NCBI GenBank assembly: GCA_015665455.1
Contig: JADFAD010000004.1
Location: forward strand, 124,001 to 188,000
Length of the DNA: 64,000 bases
Source: Oceanospirillaceae bacterium
GTDB lineage: Bacteria; Pseudomonadota; Gammaproteobacteria; Pseudomonadales; Litoribrevibacteraceae
Direction of reading: 5' to 3'
Both the position numbers and the translations under genes were made by a program. Below, one piece after another: positions 9,862 to 20,110 of the stretch. The notes beneath the pieces are model-generated. The model saw only the letters and a program-made list of their open reading frames with translations, was not told where the DNA came from and did not search any database. Numbering within the stretch: position 1 is the first letter of the stretch; the number at the start of each line of letters is the position of its first letter.

Positions 9862-10119
9862 TTAATTTTTATTGTTTGAATAACTAGAACGGCATAAAAC
9901 ATTGTTGAACGTTGTAAGCGTCTTATCCGAGAAAGCTGAGGTCCAACCATTTATTAGCCCATCAAGCGCACTCAACATTAGAGGAATGCTCCATAAAGAA
10001 TACCAATTAACAAGCCTTCTATCGGGTATTTGTAATTCATCGTAATTCGTTGTAATTGCGTGTAATAGGTAAGTACTAATTGTCACGGTAAGCTCGTATC
10101 TTTTATGTGAATTTTTCAT
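9862..10119 (-). CDS. Hypothetical 85-residue protein (doubtful)
   Basis: A small open frame 21 bases upstream of the collar-domain gene on the same strand, starting MKNSHKRYELTV. I recognise no family. No good ribosome site precedes its ATG and its middle spans four imperfect 10-bp repeats at 10031-10070, which argues against strong coding constraint. It could be a remnant of a second collar-associated gene or simply leader DNA. Confidence 0.3.
   Translation of the reverse strand: MKNSHKRYELTVTISTYLLHAITTNYDELQIPDRRLVNWYSLWSIPLMLSALDGLINGWTSAFSDKTLTTFNNVLCRSSYSNNKN
10031..10070. repeat. Four imperfect 10-bp tandem repeats (TGTAATTCGT-like)
   Basis: Four consecutive 10-base units (TGTAATTCAT, CGTAATTCGT, TGTAATTGCG, TGTAATAGGT) lie in the region between the collar-domain gene and the giant repeat protein. 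A single related unit occurs at about 48,155. They could be helically phased protein-binding sites or a slippage product. Confidence 0.5.
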
Positions 10120-10285
10120 TAAAGTTCGGCTGTTTTTAAGTTAATTAAAGTAACAGGTACTAACTTTGGCTTAGTGTTGGATTCGATATAAAAAATTAAC
10201 AATAAAAATTTTTGCTGCATACAGATTGCTCGTACTTTTTTTGATCATAGAGCGAGCGTATAGAAAGCATAAGAGGGAAGTTGTA

Positions 10286-13200
10286 ATGAAAAAGTGGATC
10301 TCGGTGGCCTTAGTTACCATATTGTTCGTTCTGAACGTTTATGCGATGCCATCAATGCCAGATGCATCAGGCAAGAAACACATTATCTTTATCGACCCTG
10401 GGGTTCAGGATTTTCATTCACTGCTGACCGACGTGTCGGATGAGTCGTTAGTAATATTACTTGATCCAAATAAGGATGGGGTGAAAGAAGTTGCCCAACA
10501 CCTCGAATCTTATCGAAATTTGAACAGTATCCATATCATCTCCCATGGGCAAACTGGTAGCCTGAAGTTAGGCGATTCTTCATTGAATTATAGCAACGTT
10601 GACGAATATGAGACGCCTTTGAATGCGTGGGGCAACGCCCTATCAGAAGAAGGCGATCTTCTGTTTTACGGTTGTAATGTTGGTGATGGCGCAAATGGCG
10701 TTGATTTTGTAAATCGTTTGGCGGCGTTTACTGGTGCCGATGTAGCGGCTTCCGATGATTTAACAGGCGCTAAAAATAAGGGGGGTGATTGGGATCTTGA
10801 AATCAAACACGGTTTAATCGAAGGTAACTTTGCTTTTATTGATCAAGTTAAAGACCACTATCAAGGCGTGTTAGAAACCATAACTTTCGCTGGTGCTGGC
10901 GCTACGAATTCAGGCGGAGCAGGTTTCAGAACGATTACAGATAATCGTATTCTTATCGATAATGATTTAGCGGTAGATGCTTTACCTGAAGTCTATCCAT
11001 CGGTTGGTACATCTGGACAAACCTTTATATTTAAGGCGGATGGAACAAATGCCACGAATTTTGATGTAGATGAGATCCTGGTGTATTCCTTTGGTTCACC
11101 TATTTCAGTAGTAACGGGGACTCAAATTGTTTTTAAAGATTCTTCTGATAACGTTATTAGAACCGATACATTAACCAGTGGCACTATTGGTTCTGGAGCG
11201 TCATCAAATTTAGCAAGCTTATTTGGTTCGTTTACATCAGTAAGTCAGGTTGCTTCGATAGAGTTTACAATTGTTGAAATTAGTGGAGGTTCTCTCCTAA
11301 ATGTAACCTTCAAAAGTTTAACGCTAAGTAATTTCAATTCGGTCTCCAATACATCTCCTGCCATTTCTATTGATAACAGCAACTTGAGTTATACAGAAGA
11401 TGATTCAGTGACTCAAATGGACAGCGCTGCAACGTTAACGGATTCAGATGGTGATGCAGATTGGGATGGCGGAACTTTAGTCGCGCAGATAACAGCAAAT
11501 AATGAATCCGCAGATGAACTGTCCATTCCTGACAACGTTGTAGGCAACATCAACACCTCTGGTACAAATATCCTTGATAATGTGACAACCATTGGCACAT
11601 TAAGTACCAGCGAAGGTACCGTGACAGATGGCACTGCGTTAACCATTACGTTTAACTCTAATGCGACCAATAGCTTAGTGCAGCAAGTGCTTCGAGCCAT
11701 TCATTATCGAAATACATCAGAGGATCCTGGCACTTCCAATCGAACCATTACATTGACTGCGACGGATAAGAACTCAGGTTCATCTTCGGACACTCGAACG
11801 GTTGCATTTACTGCGTTGAACGATCAGCCAACGTTAACGGCGACGAGCAGTAATCCTACGTTTACAGAAGGAGGGAGTGCAGCGTCTGTTTACAGTTCTG
11901 CGTCTGCATCGACCATTGAAAGTGGACAGACATTATCGGCAATGGAATTAACCATCACCAATGTCAGTGACAGCACTAATGAAGTTCTTACATTGGATGG
12001 TTCAAGTGTTCAGCTTACTAATGGAAATTCCCTGACGTCAGCAACCAACTCCTTATCAGTGTCGGTTGCTTTAGCGAGTACCACTGCAACGGTTTCAGTG
12101 TCCGGTGGAACCTTGAGTACCTCTGCAACGCAGACGTTAATTGATGGCATTGCATATTCCAATAGCAGTGAAAATCCAAACACGTCGAATCGAGTGATTA
12201 CAGTTACATCATTAACGGATAGCGGCAGTAATTCTGGCTCGAACGATAATGTGAATGATGGGCTTTCAATTGCGTCCACGGTCACGGTCGCAGCAGTGAA
12301 CGATGCACCGACGGATCTGGTACTAACTTCAACCTCCATTACCCAAAGTGCTACTGCTTTGGGCGCCGATGTTGGCACCCTCAGCTCAACCGATGTGGAC
12401 GATAGTTCATTTACTTATACATTGGTGAGTAATGGGACTGCAGCAAACGGGGCTTGTGGTGCAGGAAATGATGCCGACAACAGCGACTTCCAGATAAACA
12501 CAGCCACGCTAGAAACCGCTGGTTCCTTAACTGCAGCTAGCTACAAAATTTGTCTTCAAACCAACGATGGCAATACGACGTATGAAGAAGCCTTTTCTAT
12601 TACCGTCGCTGATAATGTGGCGCCTTCAATTTCATCCATATCCATTCCAGATTCAAATCATAAAGTAGGCGATACGGTTACTGCGACTATCACTGTTTCA
12701 TCGGATTCAGACGATTACACTACGGGCAGTGGCGGCATCAGTGGCACAATAAATAGCTATTCTTTAGGCAGTCTAAGCAGGACAAACAGTACAACCTATA
12801 CGGCGACCTTTACCATCGTCGATGGCGGTACTGATGTCGATGCCGGCAGTAATGTATCGGTGAATATGGCTTTGACAGACAGCACGGGTAATGCCAGCAG
12901 TGCATTTACAGCGGCGATTAGCCAAGCAAGTGATGCAATCTACGCGAACCTCCCCGATGTAGATTTAACTGCTAACACAAATACCATTGCGGAAGACGGT
13001 GGCGCCTCAACACTGACGGCAACGTTGAGTAGCAGTTTAAATAATCAATGGCCTGACAATATTACTGTGAATTTAGCGTATTCAGGCGCTGCAACGGTGA
13101 ATACGGATTACACCAAGTTCGACAGCATTACAGTGACCTCTGGCAGTTCAACAGGTACAGCAACCATCACGAGCATTGCTGATACGCTCTATGATGCAGC

Positions 13201-16200
13201 AGCCAGTGAAACCATTATTGTTGATATCAGCAGTTTGTCTGAAGGTAATGAAGGCACAACCAATCAGCAAACCATTTCAATTACGGATGCGGAATCGGCT
13301 CCGACTGTCTCTCTAAGTGTTGGTAATGCTTCGGTGGCAGAAAACGGTGGAACGTCATCAATGACGGCAACCTTGAGTCATCCGACTTATGCAAATACCA
13401 CGGTTAATCTCTCGTATTCGGGGACAGCAACCTCCGGTGGTACGGATTACAACACGCCAAGTTCTTCAATTACCATCAATGCGGGTTCAACCTCTGCGAA
13501 TGCAGCGACAGGTATTACGGGAGTGGATGATGGTGATACCGAAGGCAGTGAGACCATCATTATCGACATCGCCAGCGTGAGTGGTGGCAGCGCTACAGAA
13601 TCAGGTACTCAACAGCAAACCGTTACAATGACGGATGATGAAGCCGTACTTGCTAGTCTAACTGTGAGCAGTTCAACGATTGCCGAAGCTGCGGGTACAT
13701 CCACAATGACTGCCACCTTAAATCAGACAACCTTTGCTGATGTGATTGTGAACTTGAGTTACAGCGGTACAGCCACCAACGGCTCTGACTATGCGACCAG
13801 CCCAACGAGCATCACCGTTACCGCAGGTCAAACCACAGGAACCGCTACTCTTACTGCCACTCAAGACAGTTCCGTCGAAAGCAGTGAAAGTATTATTGTT
13901 GATATCGCAAGCGTCAGTGGTGGTGCCGCATCGGAAGACGGTACCCAACAACAAACCGTAACCGTTACGGATGATGATAATGCGAATGTCAGTTTGGCCG
14001 TAAGTACTGCGAGTATTGCTGAAGCAGCAGGCACAAGTACCATTACAGCGTCATTGGATCAAGCAACCTATCAAGATGTAACTGTGAACTTGAGTTACAC
14101 AGGTACGGCCACCAGTGGTACGGATTACAATACGCCGAACAGCAGTATTACGATTTCGTCAGGACAAACTTCAGGCTCGGCGACATTAACGGCCATTCAA
14201 GATGCCAATGAAGAAAGCAATGAAACCATCGTGGTTGATATTTCAAGTGTCAGTGGTGGCAGCGCGTTAGAAAACGGCACTCAATCTCAAACTGTCAGTA
14301 TCACCAATGATGACAATGAAACCACGGCTGATGCTGCAACGGTTAATGAAGACGAAAGCGTTCAAATTGATGTTCTGGCTAATGATGTTGGTGCAGGTGC
14401 TGCGTTGAACGCTGCGAGTGTGGCGGTTGTTTCTTCTGCGAGTAACGGTTCAACGAGTATTAACACGTCCGACGGTGTTATTACCTACACCCCTGATGAT
14501 GACTTTAATGGTTCAGACAGCTTTGCTTACACAGTGATTGATGTTCAAGGGAATACATCCGCTAGCACTACAGTTTCAGTGACCGTCACGAGTATAAATG
14601 ACGCACCCAATACCGTGAATGATACGGCGTCAGTGGATGAAGACAGCAGTGTAGTTATTGATGTTCTATCGAATGATACGGACATTGATGGATCAAATGA
14701 AATTGATAGCAGCAGCATTGCTATTTCAGGTCAGCCATCCAATGGCGCGGTAGTGATTGAAAACAATAAAGTCACTTATACACCGACAGCCAATTATTCG
14801 GGAAGCGACAGCTTTAGCTATACCGTAAGCGATAACAGTGGGGCGGTCTCAGCTTCTGCGACGGTTACAATCAACGTTTCAGGTATGAACGATGCTCCGG
14901 TTTCTGTGGCTGATAGCGTCTCAACCGATGAAGATTCTGCCGTTATAATTTCGGTATTGGATAACGATTCGGATGTTGATGGCCAACTTGAGGTATCCAC
15001 CATAGCTGCCGTTGTAAACCCTTCTAACGGTACAGTGGTTGCAGAGATTAATGGTACTTTTACTTACACGCCATCCGATAACTTTAATGGTTCAGATTCT
15101 TTCACGTATACCGTTAAGGACGATCAAAATGCAGTGTCTTCAGAAGCTACAGTGACCCTTACTGTCAACGCTGTGAATGATGCACCAGTGGCCAGTAATG
15201 ATGTGGTCGTGCTGCAAGAAGATACAACATTAGACATTAATGTTGTGGGTAATGATTCGGATATAGACAGCACCCTGGATACCAGTTCATTGAGTGTCTC
15301 GGTTCAACCATCGCAAGGTACTGTGAGTCTGGTTAATGGTATGTTCCGTTACACTCCAAATGAAGACTTTGATGGTAATGACAGTTTCAGCTACACCGTT
15401 AATGATGTTGAAGGCAGTACTTCCAATGTGGCCTCGGTCTCGGTAACGGTTCAGGCCGTTAATGATGAGCCGTTAGCGAACAATGATAATGTCACTACCG
15501 ATGAAGACACTTCACTTGAGATTACTGTCTTAGCGAATGACCAAGACATCGATGGCAGTTTGGATGGCGCATCCGTTTCTCTGAGCCAACCTTCAAATGG
15601 CAGTGTAACGGCTGATGGGAATGGTTTGGTCACATACACGCCAACGGCGAACTTCAGTGGGTCTGACTCATTCAGTTATACCGTCAGTGATGATGAGGGC
15701 GCCGATTCAAATACAGCCACCGTATCCATTCAGGTGAACAGTGTGAACGATCTACCTACTATTTCAGGTACTCCATCTGATAATGTGTTGGAAGGTGGCG
15801 ATTATTCATTCACACCGACTTTATCTGATATAGAAAATGATCCTTTAACGGTGACGGTTTTAAATTCACCGGGCTGGTTAACTCTTAATGCCACCACAGG
15901 CGTACTGAGCGGGTCGCCAGAGGTGGGGGATGAAGGCACATATTCCAATATCGTGTTGCAAGTAAGCGATGGCCAAGGCAGTACTCAATTAGCACGCTTT
16001 ACAATTGAGGTAGTGGGTGATTTTGACATTGATGGGGTTGCGAACTCTGAAGACACAGACGATGACAACGATGGTATGTCCGATGAATTTGAGCTTGCGA
16101 ATGGTTTTGATACCTTTAATGCACAAGATGCAGCGCTTGATGCAGATAACGATGGGTTATCCAACTTGAACGAGCAGAATGCGGGCAGCAATCCGTTAGT

Positions 16201-18442
16201 GGATGATCAGGCGCCTATCATTGCCGATGTATCTGCGTTCAATGTCAATGCAACGGGTTTATTAACTCCAATTATGAATCTGGTTGCGCCGACTGCAAAT
16301 GATGTTCGTGATGGCAATGTAGATGTCACACTCGTCGGAGGAACAATTGGAAACCTAGCGCCGGGTTTACATACGGCTTCTTGGTCGGCAGTGGATGGCG
16401 CAGGTAATCAAACTGAACTGGCCCAAACGATACACGTTCACCCGTTGATTTCTCTCAGTAAGGATCAGATTGTAGGAGAAGGGGTAGAAGGGCAGATTCA
16501 AGTACTGTTGAATGGCTTAGCTCCAGAGTACCCGATTACTGTCTCTTATGAAATTGGTGGCAGTTCAGATGCTTCTGATCATAATTTAACGGCAGGCAGT
16601 GTAACCTTTGAACAAGGGGAGTTGGTTAAAAATATATCGTTCAATATTACTGAAGATCAAACTCAAGAAGCTTCGGAGTTACTGGTAGTCAGTCTTGTGG
16701 GTGATGAGAACTTTGGCACCAAAAGTTCCCATATCATCACCATTGTTGAAGAAAACGTGGCGCCACAGGTTGAATTAACGTTGAGCCAAAATGGGCAAGC
16801 ACAACTGATCATCGAACAAAGTAGCGGCCCAGTGAACTTTGTTGCAGACATCTATGACCCGAACCCGAATGACACCCATACCGTTGAATGGGTATTTTCG
16901 GGCGGTGGTGCAACGGTCTCGATCAGTGATGTTGAGCAGCAACTGGACCCTTCCAGCTTGGTGCCTGGTATCTACAGTGCGACAGTGACAGTATTCGATA
17001 ACGGTTTACCGCCAATCAGCAACGAAGTGAATCTCTCTTATCGTATTGTCGAAGAATTGAATGAGCTTAGTTCGAGCCAAGACTCTGATGGTGATGGGGT
17101 GAGTGATGTTGATGAAGGGTGGTTGGATGATGATCAAGACGGTCAACCCAACTATTTGGATTCCTCTGCATTGCCTAATGTTCTGAATGAAGTTGCGGAA
17201 GATGGCTTTACCTTTTTAATTGAAGCGGATCCAGGTGTTAAAATGGTACTGGGTGAGCGAGCCTTATCTAATGATGGCCGTGGAGCAAAATTGGAACCGG
17301 ACTTGCTACCTGAAGCCCTTCAAATCCCTGAAGATGACATTAATAATTTGAGCGGCTATTTTGATTTTGTCATTAATGAACTTCCTGTTGTTGGGCAAAG
17401 CGTTAATGTGGTTATTCCTCAGCGTATGGCCATCCCTGAAGACGCCGTTTATAGAAAGTATGATGGGGTGTGGTTTACGTTCGTTGAAGATGCAAATAAT
17501 GATGTGATGTCTGCACCTGGCTCCCAAGGGGTATGTCCACCACCTCAGTCCGATTTATATCAGACTGGATTAAATGAAGGCGATTGGTGTGTTCAGTTGA
17601 CCATTGAAGACGGTGGCCCTAATGATGCAGATGGCATTGCCAATGGCAGTGTGATTGACCCGGGTGGTGTTGGAAATCTTGAGAGCACTGCTATTTCTAG
17701 TTCTGGAAGTGGCGGAGGCAGTTTTGGATGGAGCTGGATAATGGTCTTAATAGGGATGTTAATAATGAAACATGCACAGTTCTATAAAGCACTCGGGCGC
17801 CACAACCGCTTGGCCTTGCCTTTGTTGCTGCTTTTGCCACTAGAGAGTAAAGCCTTTGATTGGGATTCAGTTACATCGAACATAGAATCGAGAAGCTATC
17901 TGGGCTTTGATATGTATCGTGTGATCTCATCGCAATCGGAATCCGACTTTGTCAACGGCTTAGCCTCCGATGGGGTAACGGTTGACATTGATAGTTACGA
18001 TGAGAACCGAACAGGGTATCAATTTACGGTGGGCTATCGGTATTTAGATTGGTCTGCCATTGAATTGGGGTATCTGGATTTGGGCAAAGTGAACGTGGAT
18101 TTATCCGCGACAACAACGAATACCGAGGTGCTTGAGAATTCTTTCAATGATCACTACCCAGTGACAGGTCAAGGTTGGACGCTAGGCAATCGCGTCGAAG
18201 CTGAACCTTTGAATCACGTCATTGTGTTTGGGGAAGTGGGCGTATTCTTTTGGGAAAGTGATATCGACGTAGACGGCGTTAATATCGAAGGGGATGATTC
18301 CGGCGAAAGTGACTTGTACATGGGGTTTGGTGCGGGTTACCGTTTTAATGATCATTTCACGTTAGACCTTAAATTAAGGCGTATTTTTGTTGAACAGCAA
18401 GATGTGGACTTAATGGGGTTTGGTCTTGGGCTGAATTTTTAG
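10286..18442 (+). CDS. Giant secreted DUF4347/Calx-beta/tandem-95 repeat protein fused to an outer-membrane beta-barrel
   Basis: About 2,718 residues. AGAGGGAAG precedes ATG 10286 and a Sec signal peptide follows (MKKWISVALVTILFVLNVYA). Domains by residue: DUF4347 ~33-197 (IISHGQTGSLKLG, LLFYGCNVGDG); beta-rich repeats to ~890; four tandem Calx-beta units ~892-1344 and a fifth ~2053-2157; five tandem-95 units ~1346-1822 (NDAP linkers, FNGSDSFTYTV); putative Ig ~1823-1910; thrombospondin-3 calcium repeats ~1912-1974 and ~2266-2302; HYR-like ~1975-2052; choice-of-anchor U ~2302-2465, ending near SVIDPGGVG; a GlyGly-CTERM-like tail ~2470-2505 (SGSGGGSFGWSW, hydrophobic helix, basic end); then a ~195-residue OmpA-type barrel ending FGLGLNF. 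Probably an acidic, calcium-binding surface adhesin. The barrel has its own start signal (see 17765). Confidence 0.88.
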   Translation: MKKWISVALVTILFVLNVYAMPSMPDASGKKHIIFIDPGVQDFHSLLTDVSDESLVILLDPNKDGVKEVAQHLESYRNLNSIHIISHGQTGSLKLGDSSLNYSNVDEYETPLNAWGNALSEEGDLLFYGCNVGDGANGVDFVNRLAAFTGADVAASDDLTGAKNKGGDWDLEIKHGLIEGNFAFIDQVKDHYQGVLETITFAGAGATNSGGAGFRTITDNRILIDNDLAVDALPEVYPSVGTSGQTFIFKADGTNATNFDVDEILVYSFGSPISVVTGTQIVFKDSSDNVIRTDTLTSGTIGSGASSNLASLFGSFTSVSQVASIEFTIVEISGGSLLNVTFKSLTLSNFNSVSNTSPAISIDNSNLSYTEDDSVTQMDSAATLTDSDGDADWDGGTLVAQITANNESADELSIPDNVVGNINTSGTNILDNVTTIGTLSTSEGTVTDGTALTITFNSNATNSLVQQVLRAIHYRNTSEDPGTSNRTITLTATDKNSGSSSDTRTVAFTALNDQPTLTATSSNPTFTEGGSAASVYSSASASTIESGQTLSAMELTITNVSDSTNEVLTLDGSSVQLTNGNSLTSATNSLSVSVALASTTATVSVSGGTLSTSATQTLIDGIAYSNSSENPNTSNRVITVTSLTDSGSNSGSNDNVNDGLSIASTVTVAAVNDAPTDLVLTSTSITQSATALGADVGTLSSTDVDDSSFTYTLVSNGTAANGACGAGNDADNSDFQINTATLETAGSLTAASYKICLQTNDGNTTYEEAFSITVADNVAPSISSISIPDSNHKVGDTVTATITVSSDSDDYTTGSGGISGTINSYSLGSLSRTNSTTYTATFTIVDGGTDVDAGSNVSVNMALTDSTGNASSAFTAAISQASDAIYANLPDVDLTANTNTIAEDGGASTLTATLSSSLNNQWPDNITVNLAYSGAATVNTDYTKFDSITVTSGSSTGTATITSIADTLYDAAASETIIVDISSLSEGNEGTTNQQTISITDAESAPTVSLSVGNASVAENGGTSSMTATLSHPTYANTTVNLSYSGTATSGGTDYNTPSSSITINAGSTSANAATGITGVDDGDTEGSETIIIDIASVSGGSATESGTQQQTVTMTDDEAVLASLTVSSSTIAEAAGTSTMTATLNQTTFADVIVNLSYSGTATNGSDYATSPTSITVTAGQTTGTATLTATQDSSVESSESIIVDIASVSGGAASEDGTQQQTVTVTDDDNANVSLAVSTASIAEAAGTSTITASLDQATYQDVTVNLSYTGTATSGTDYNTPNSSITISSGQTSGSATLTAIQDANEESNETIVVDISSVSGGSALENGTQSQTVSITNDDNETTADAATVNEDESVQIDVLANDVGAGAALNAASVAVVSSASNGSTSINTSDGVITYTPDDDFNGSDSFAYTVIDVQGNTSASTTVSVTVTSINDAPNTVNDTASVDEDSSVVIDVLSNDTDIDGSNEIDSSSIAISGQPSNGAVVIENNKVTYTPTANYSGSDSFSYTVSDNSGAVSASATVTINVSGMNDAPVSVADSVSTDEDSAVIISVLDNDSDVDGQLEVSTIAAVVNPSNGTVVAEINGTFTYTPSDNFNGSDSFTYTVKDDQNAVSSEATVTLTVNAVNDAPVASNDVVVLQEDTTLDINVVGNDSDIDSTLDTSSLSVSVQPSQGTVSLVNGMFRYTPNEDFDGNDSFSYTVNDVEGSTSNVASVSVTVQAVNDEPLANNDNVTTDEDTSLEITVLANDQDIDGSLDGASVSLSQPSNGSVTADGNGLVTYTPTANFSGSDSFSYTVSDDEGADSNTATVSIQVNSVNDLPTISGTPSDNVLEGGDYSFTPTLSDIENDPLTVTVLNSPGWLTLNATTGVLSGSPEVGDEGTYSNIVLQVSDGQGSTQLARFTIEVVGDFDIDGVANSEDTDDDNDGMSDEFELANGFDTFNAQDAALDADNDGLSNLNEQNAGSNPLVDDQAPIIADVSAFNVNATGLLTPIMNLVAPTANDVRDGNVDVTLVGGTIGNLAPGLHTASWSAVDGAGNQTELAQTIHVHPLISLSKDQIVGEGVEGQIQVLLNGLAPEYPITVSYEIGGSSDASDHNLTAGSVTFEQGELVKNISFNITEDQTQEASELLVVSLVGDENFGTKSSHIITIVEENVAPQVELTLSQNGQAQLIIEQSSGPVNFVADIYDPNPNDTHTVEWVFSGGGATVSISDVEQQLDPSSLVPGIYSATVTVFDNGLPPISNEVNLSYRIVEELNELSSSQDSDGDGVSDVDEGWLDDDQDGQPNYLDSSALPNVLNEVAEDGFTFLIEADPGVKMVLGERALSNDGRGAKLEPDLLPEALQIPEDDINNLSGYFDFVINELPVVGQSVNVVIPQRMAIPEDAVYRKYDGVWFTFVEDANNDVMSAPGSQGVCPPPQSDLYQTGLNEGDWCVQLTIEDGGPNDADGIANGSVIDPGGVGNLESTAISSSGSGGGSFGWSWIMVLIGMLIMKHAQFYKALGRHNRLALPLLLLLPLESKAFDWDSVTSNIESRSYLGFDMYRVISSQSESDFVNGLASDGVTVDIDSYDENRTGYQFTVGYRYLDWSAIELGYLDLGKVNVDLSATTTNTEVLENSFNDHYPVTGQGWTLGNRVEAEPLNHVIVFGEVGVFFWESDIDVDGVNIEGDDSGESDLYMGFGAGYRFNDHFTLDLKLRRIFVEQQDVDLMGFGLGLNF
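17765..18442 (+). other. Internal start: separable outer-membrane beta-barrel protein within the giant reading frame
   Basis: In frame with the giant gene, ATG 17765 is preceded by AGGGA at 17752-17756 (8-base spacing). It begins a credible signal peptide: basic residues (KALGRHNR), a leucine-rich core (LALPLLLLLPL) and a cleavage-like ESKA/FD site. The mature part (about 195 residues) has alternating strands and an aromatic-type C-terminus, like small OmpA/OprF-type barrels. So this may be translated alone as a porin-like protein, either instead of or in addition to the fused form. Seen directly: the Shine-Dalgarno, ATG and signal-like segment. Independent translation is inference. Confidence 0.55.
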
Positions 18443-18492
18443 ACAAGCCTCTAGAAAACGAGACGGATTAGGGGTGTTTGGAAACTGTAATT

Positions 18493-18525
18493 AGGCCCTC
18501 ATTAGTATGAGAGCCTTTACTTTCT
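18493..18525. terminator. Hairpin between giant gene and M23 peptidase gene
   Basis: AGGCCCTCAT / ATGAGAGCCT forms a 10-bp stem with one mismatch and a 4-base loop (18493-18516), followed by TTACTTTCTT on the plus side. The flanking genes converge here, so a bidirectional terminator is likely. Confidence 0.55.
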
Positions 18526-18543
18526 TGAGGTGGAGGGTTGAAC

Positions 18544-19953
18544 TTAGCTGTTCGATGAAGCGTCTTTTGATGTTGACTTTGAATCGAGCTTAGCTTGTTT
18601 GATGCCGGTTTCTTTATCCAGGTTTACAATTCTCTTTTCACTTATCATCAGGCTTTGCATCTTAGCAACCTGTAGGTTAAATGCTTTGAGTTCATTGTCT
18701 GGAATAGATCTCAGTTTGGGTATTTCAGTCGTTACAGGGTTCACGGGTCTGCCTTTGAAGTGCAACTCATAATGTAAATGAGGACCTGTGGAGCGACCTG
18801 TATTACCTGAGAGCGCAATGACTTGACCACGTTCTACAAGCTGTCCTTTCTTTACAAGAATTTTACTTAGGTGCAAGAAGCGCGTTGAGTATGGACCAAA
18901 TTCATCGATATCAATGTACTTTCCTGCATAGCGATGGTTCGCAACCCGAGTTACTCGACCGCTGCCAGTAGAAAGTACAGGCGTGCCAGTGGGTGTAGCT
19001 AAGTCAACGCCATGATGAGGGGCAATTTTCCCGGTCACAGGATGACGACGGCGGGGGTTAAAATGTGAGCTGATGGCAAACTTTTTCTTAGTGGGAAAGC
19101 GCAATAACGCTGGCATTAAACTTTGGCCTTTAGCGTTATAGTAAGAGCCATCGGTGTGAAGATAAGCATCGAACTCTTTTCCTCGGGTATATATGCGTGC
19201 AGCCAGTATGCGGTCTTTCCCAATGGGTTTACTGTCAATGATTTCACGTTCAAGGATCACTTCAAAGCGGTCACCTGCATGCAGATCTCGGTTAAAGTTA
19301 AGCGACCTTTTTAGGAGTTGGGTGATGGTCATTACATGATTATCGGTAAGCCCGGCGGATGCCGCAGAGAGGTAAAAACTTCCGTTAATCTCTCCACGAG
19401 TGATTTCAGCAACTTTGGCGGTGGGTGTCAGAGCTTCGTTATAGGTAAATCCGGTGTCATTGTGGCGATAAATGACCGTTTTACTTGGGTCGATAACGAG
19501 GGATAACGCTTCAAGTCTGTTATCGGAGGGATCAATACGGAAGTTCAGTTGATCTCCTGGCTTTAAGATATCTAACAGTAGGTAGGGCTCATCCGCTTCT
19601 AGTAAGGCATGAAGTTCTGTGATGGAAAGCGTCATTCGCATGAAGATTGCTTCAAGGGTATCGCCAGAAGCAATGGTATATGCCTGATCAATGAACAGGG
19701 TTTGTTGAGAAGGGCGTTGGTTTGAAGCTTCGCTGGGTACAGAGTATTCAACCGAGTCTTCTGTGGACTGACCGTCTTGTTGCTCGATGCTGATTGTACT
19801 GTCAGGATTCAAATGGACCATGATTGCAGTTGAAGGCTTAGATAGTATCTCAGAGCTGATATAGCCAACAGTACCAAAGGCTGCAAGTACACTTAACATG
19901 ACTTGTAACCGTGTGAATCTCTTTTGGTATAAGTAGAGTTTTTTGAAAAACAT
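18544..19953 (-). CDS. Peptidoglycan endopeptidase, MepM/Shy-type (OapA/LysM-like + M23)
   Basis: A 469-residue M23 metallopeptidase that cuts peptide crosslinks to let the sacculus grow. A short cytoplasmic N-terminus and one membrane helix (~15-35) are followed by a LysM/OapA-like segment (~95-150, IASGDTLEAIFMRM). The LytM domain carries zinc ligands in HHGVDLATPTGTPV (~313-317) and PHLHYELHF (~392), with the NTGRSTGPHLH signature intact. It resembles E. coli MepM and Vibrio ShyA/ShyB. A Zur-box-like palindrome 158 bases before the start suggests zinc-starvation control, as established for Vibrio cholerae ShyB. Convergent with the giant repeat gene. Confidence 0.92.
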   Translation of the reverse strand: MFFKKLYLYQKRFTRLQVMLSVLAAFGTVGYISSEILSKPSTAIMVHLNPDSTISIEQQDGQSTEDSVEYSVPSEASNQRPSQQTLFIDQAYTIASGDTLEAIFMRMTLSITELHALLEADEPYLLLDILKPGDQLNFRIDPSDNRLEALSLVIDPSKTVIYRHNDTGFTYNEALTPTAKVAEITRGEINGSFYLSAASAGLTDNHVMTITQLLKRSLNFNRDLHAGDRFEVILEREIIDSKPIGKDRILAARIYTRGKEFDAYLHTDGSYYNAKGQSLMPALLRFPTKKKFAISSHFNPRRRHPVTGKIAPHHGVDLATPTGTPVLSTGSGRVTRVANHRYAGKYIDIDEFGPYSTRFLHLSKILVKKGQLVERGQVIALSGNTGRSTGPHLHYELHFKGRPVNPVTTEIPKLRSIPDNELKAFNLQVAKMQSLMISEKRIVNLDKETGIKQAKLDSKSTSKDASSNS

Positions 19954-20110
19954 TTGTTCGTAATTACTTGTGCGGTGTTCAATGGGGGGCTGAATCTACA
20001 TCACCGTGAACTTTTTTACCATCTAAATGACGCCAATAGACTTCGTTGTTCACTTTATTTAACGTTCTGACAGGCCGCTTATTTGTTTTATTACAGCAGG
20101 TTAGATAGAT

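Noticed and set aside
12010-12378. Minus-strand open frames inside the giant repeat gene
   Set aside because: They come from the low-complexity Ser/Thr/Asp codon usage of the real gene and have no start signals or family matches.
12950-15750. Repeats in the giant gene as a CRISPR array or DNA satellite
   Set aside because: The repeats are protein-domain repeats (Calx-beta and tandem-95) with diverged DNA and no spacer pattern.
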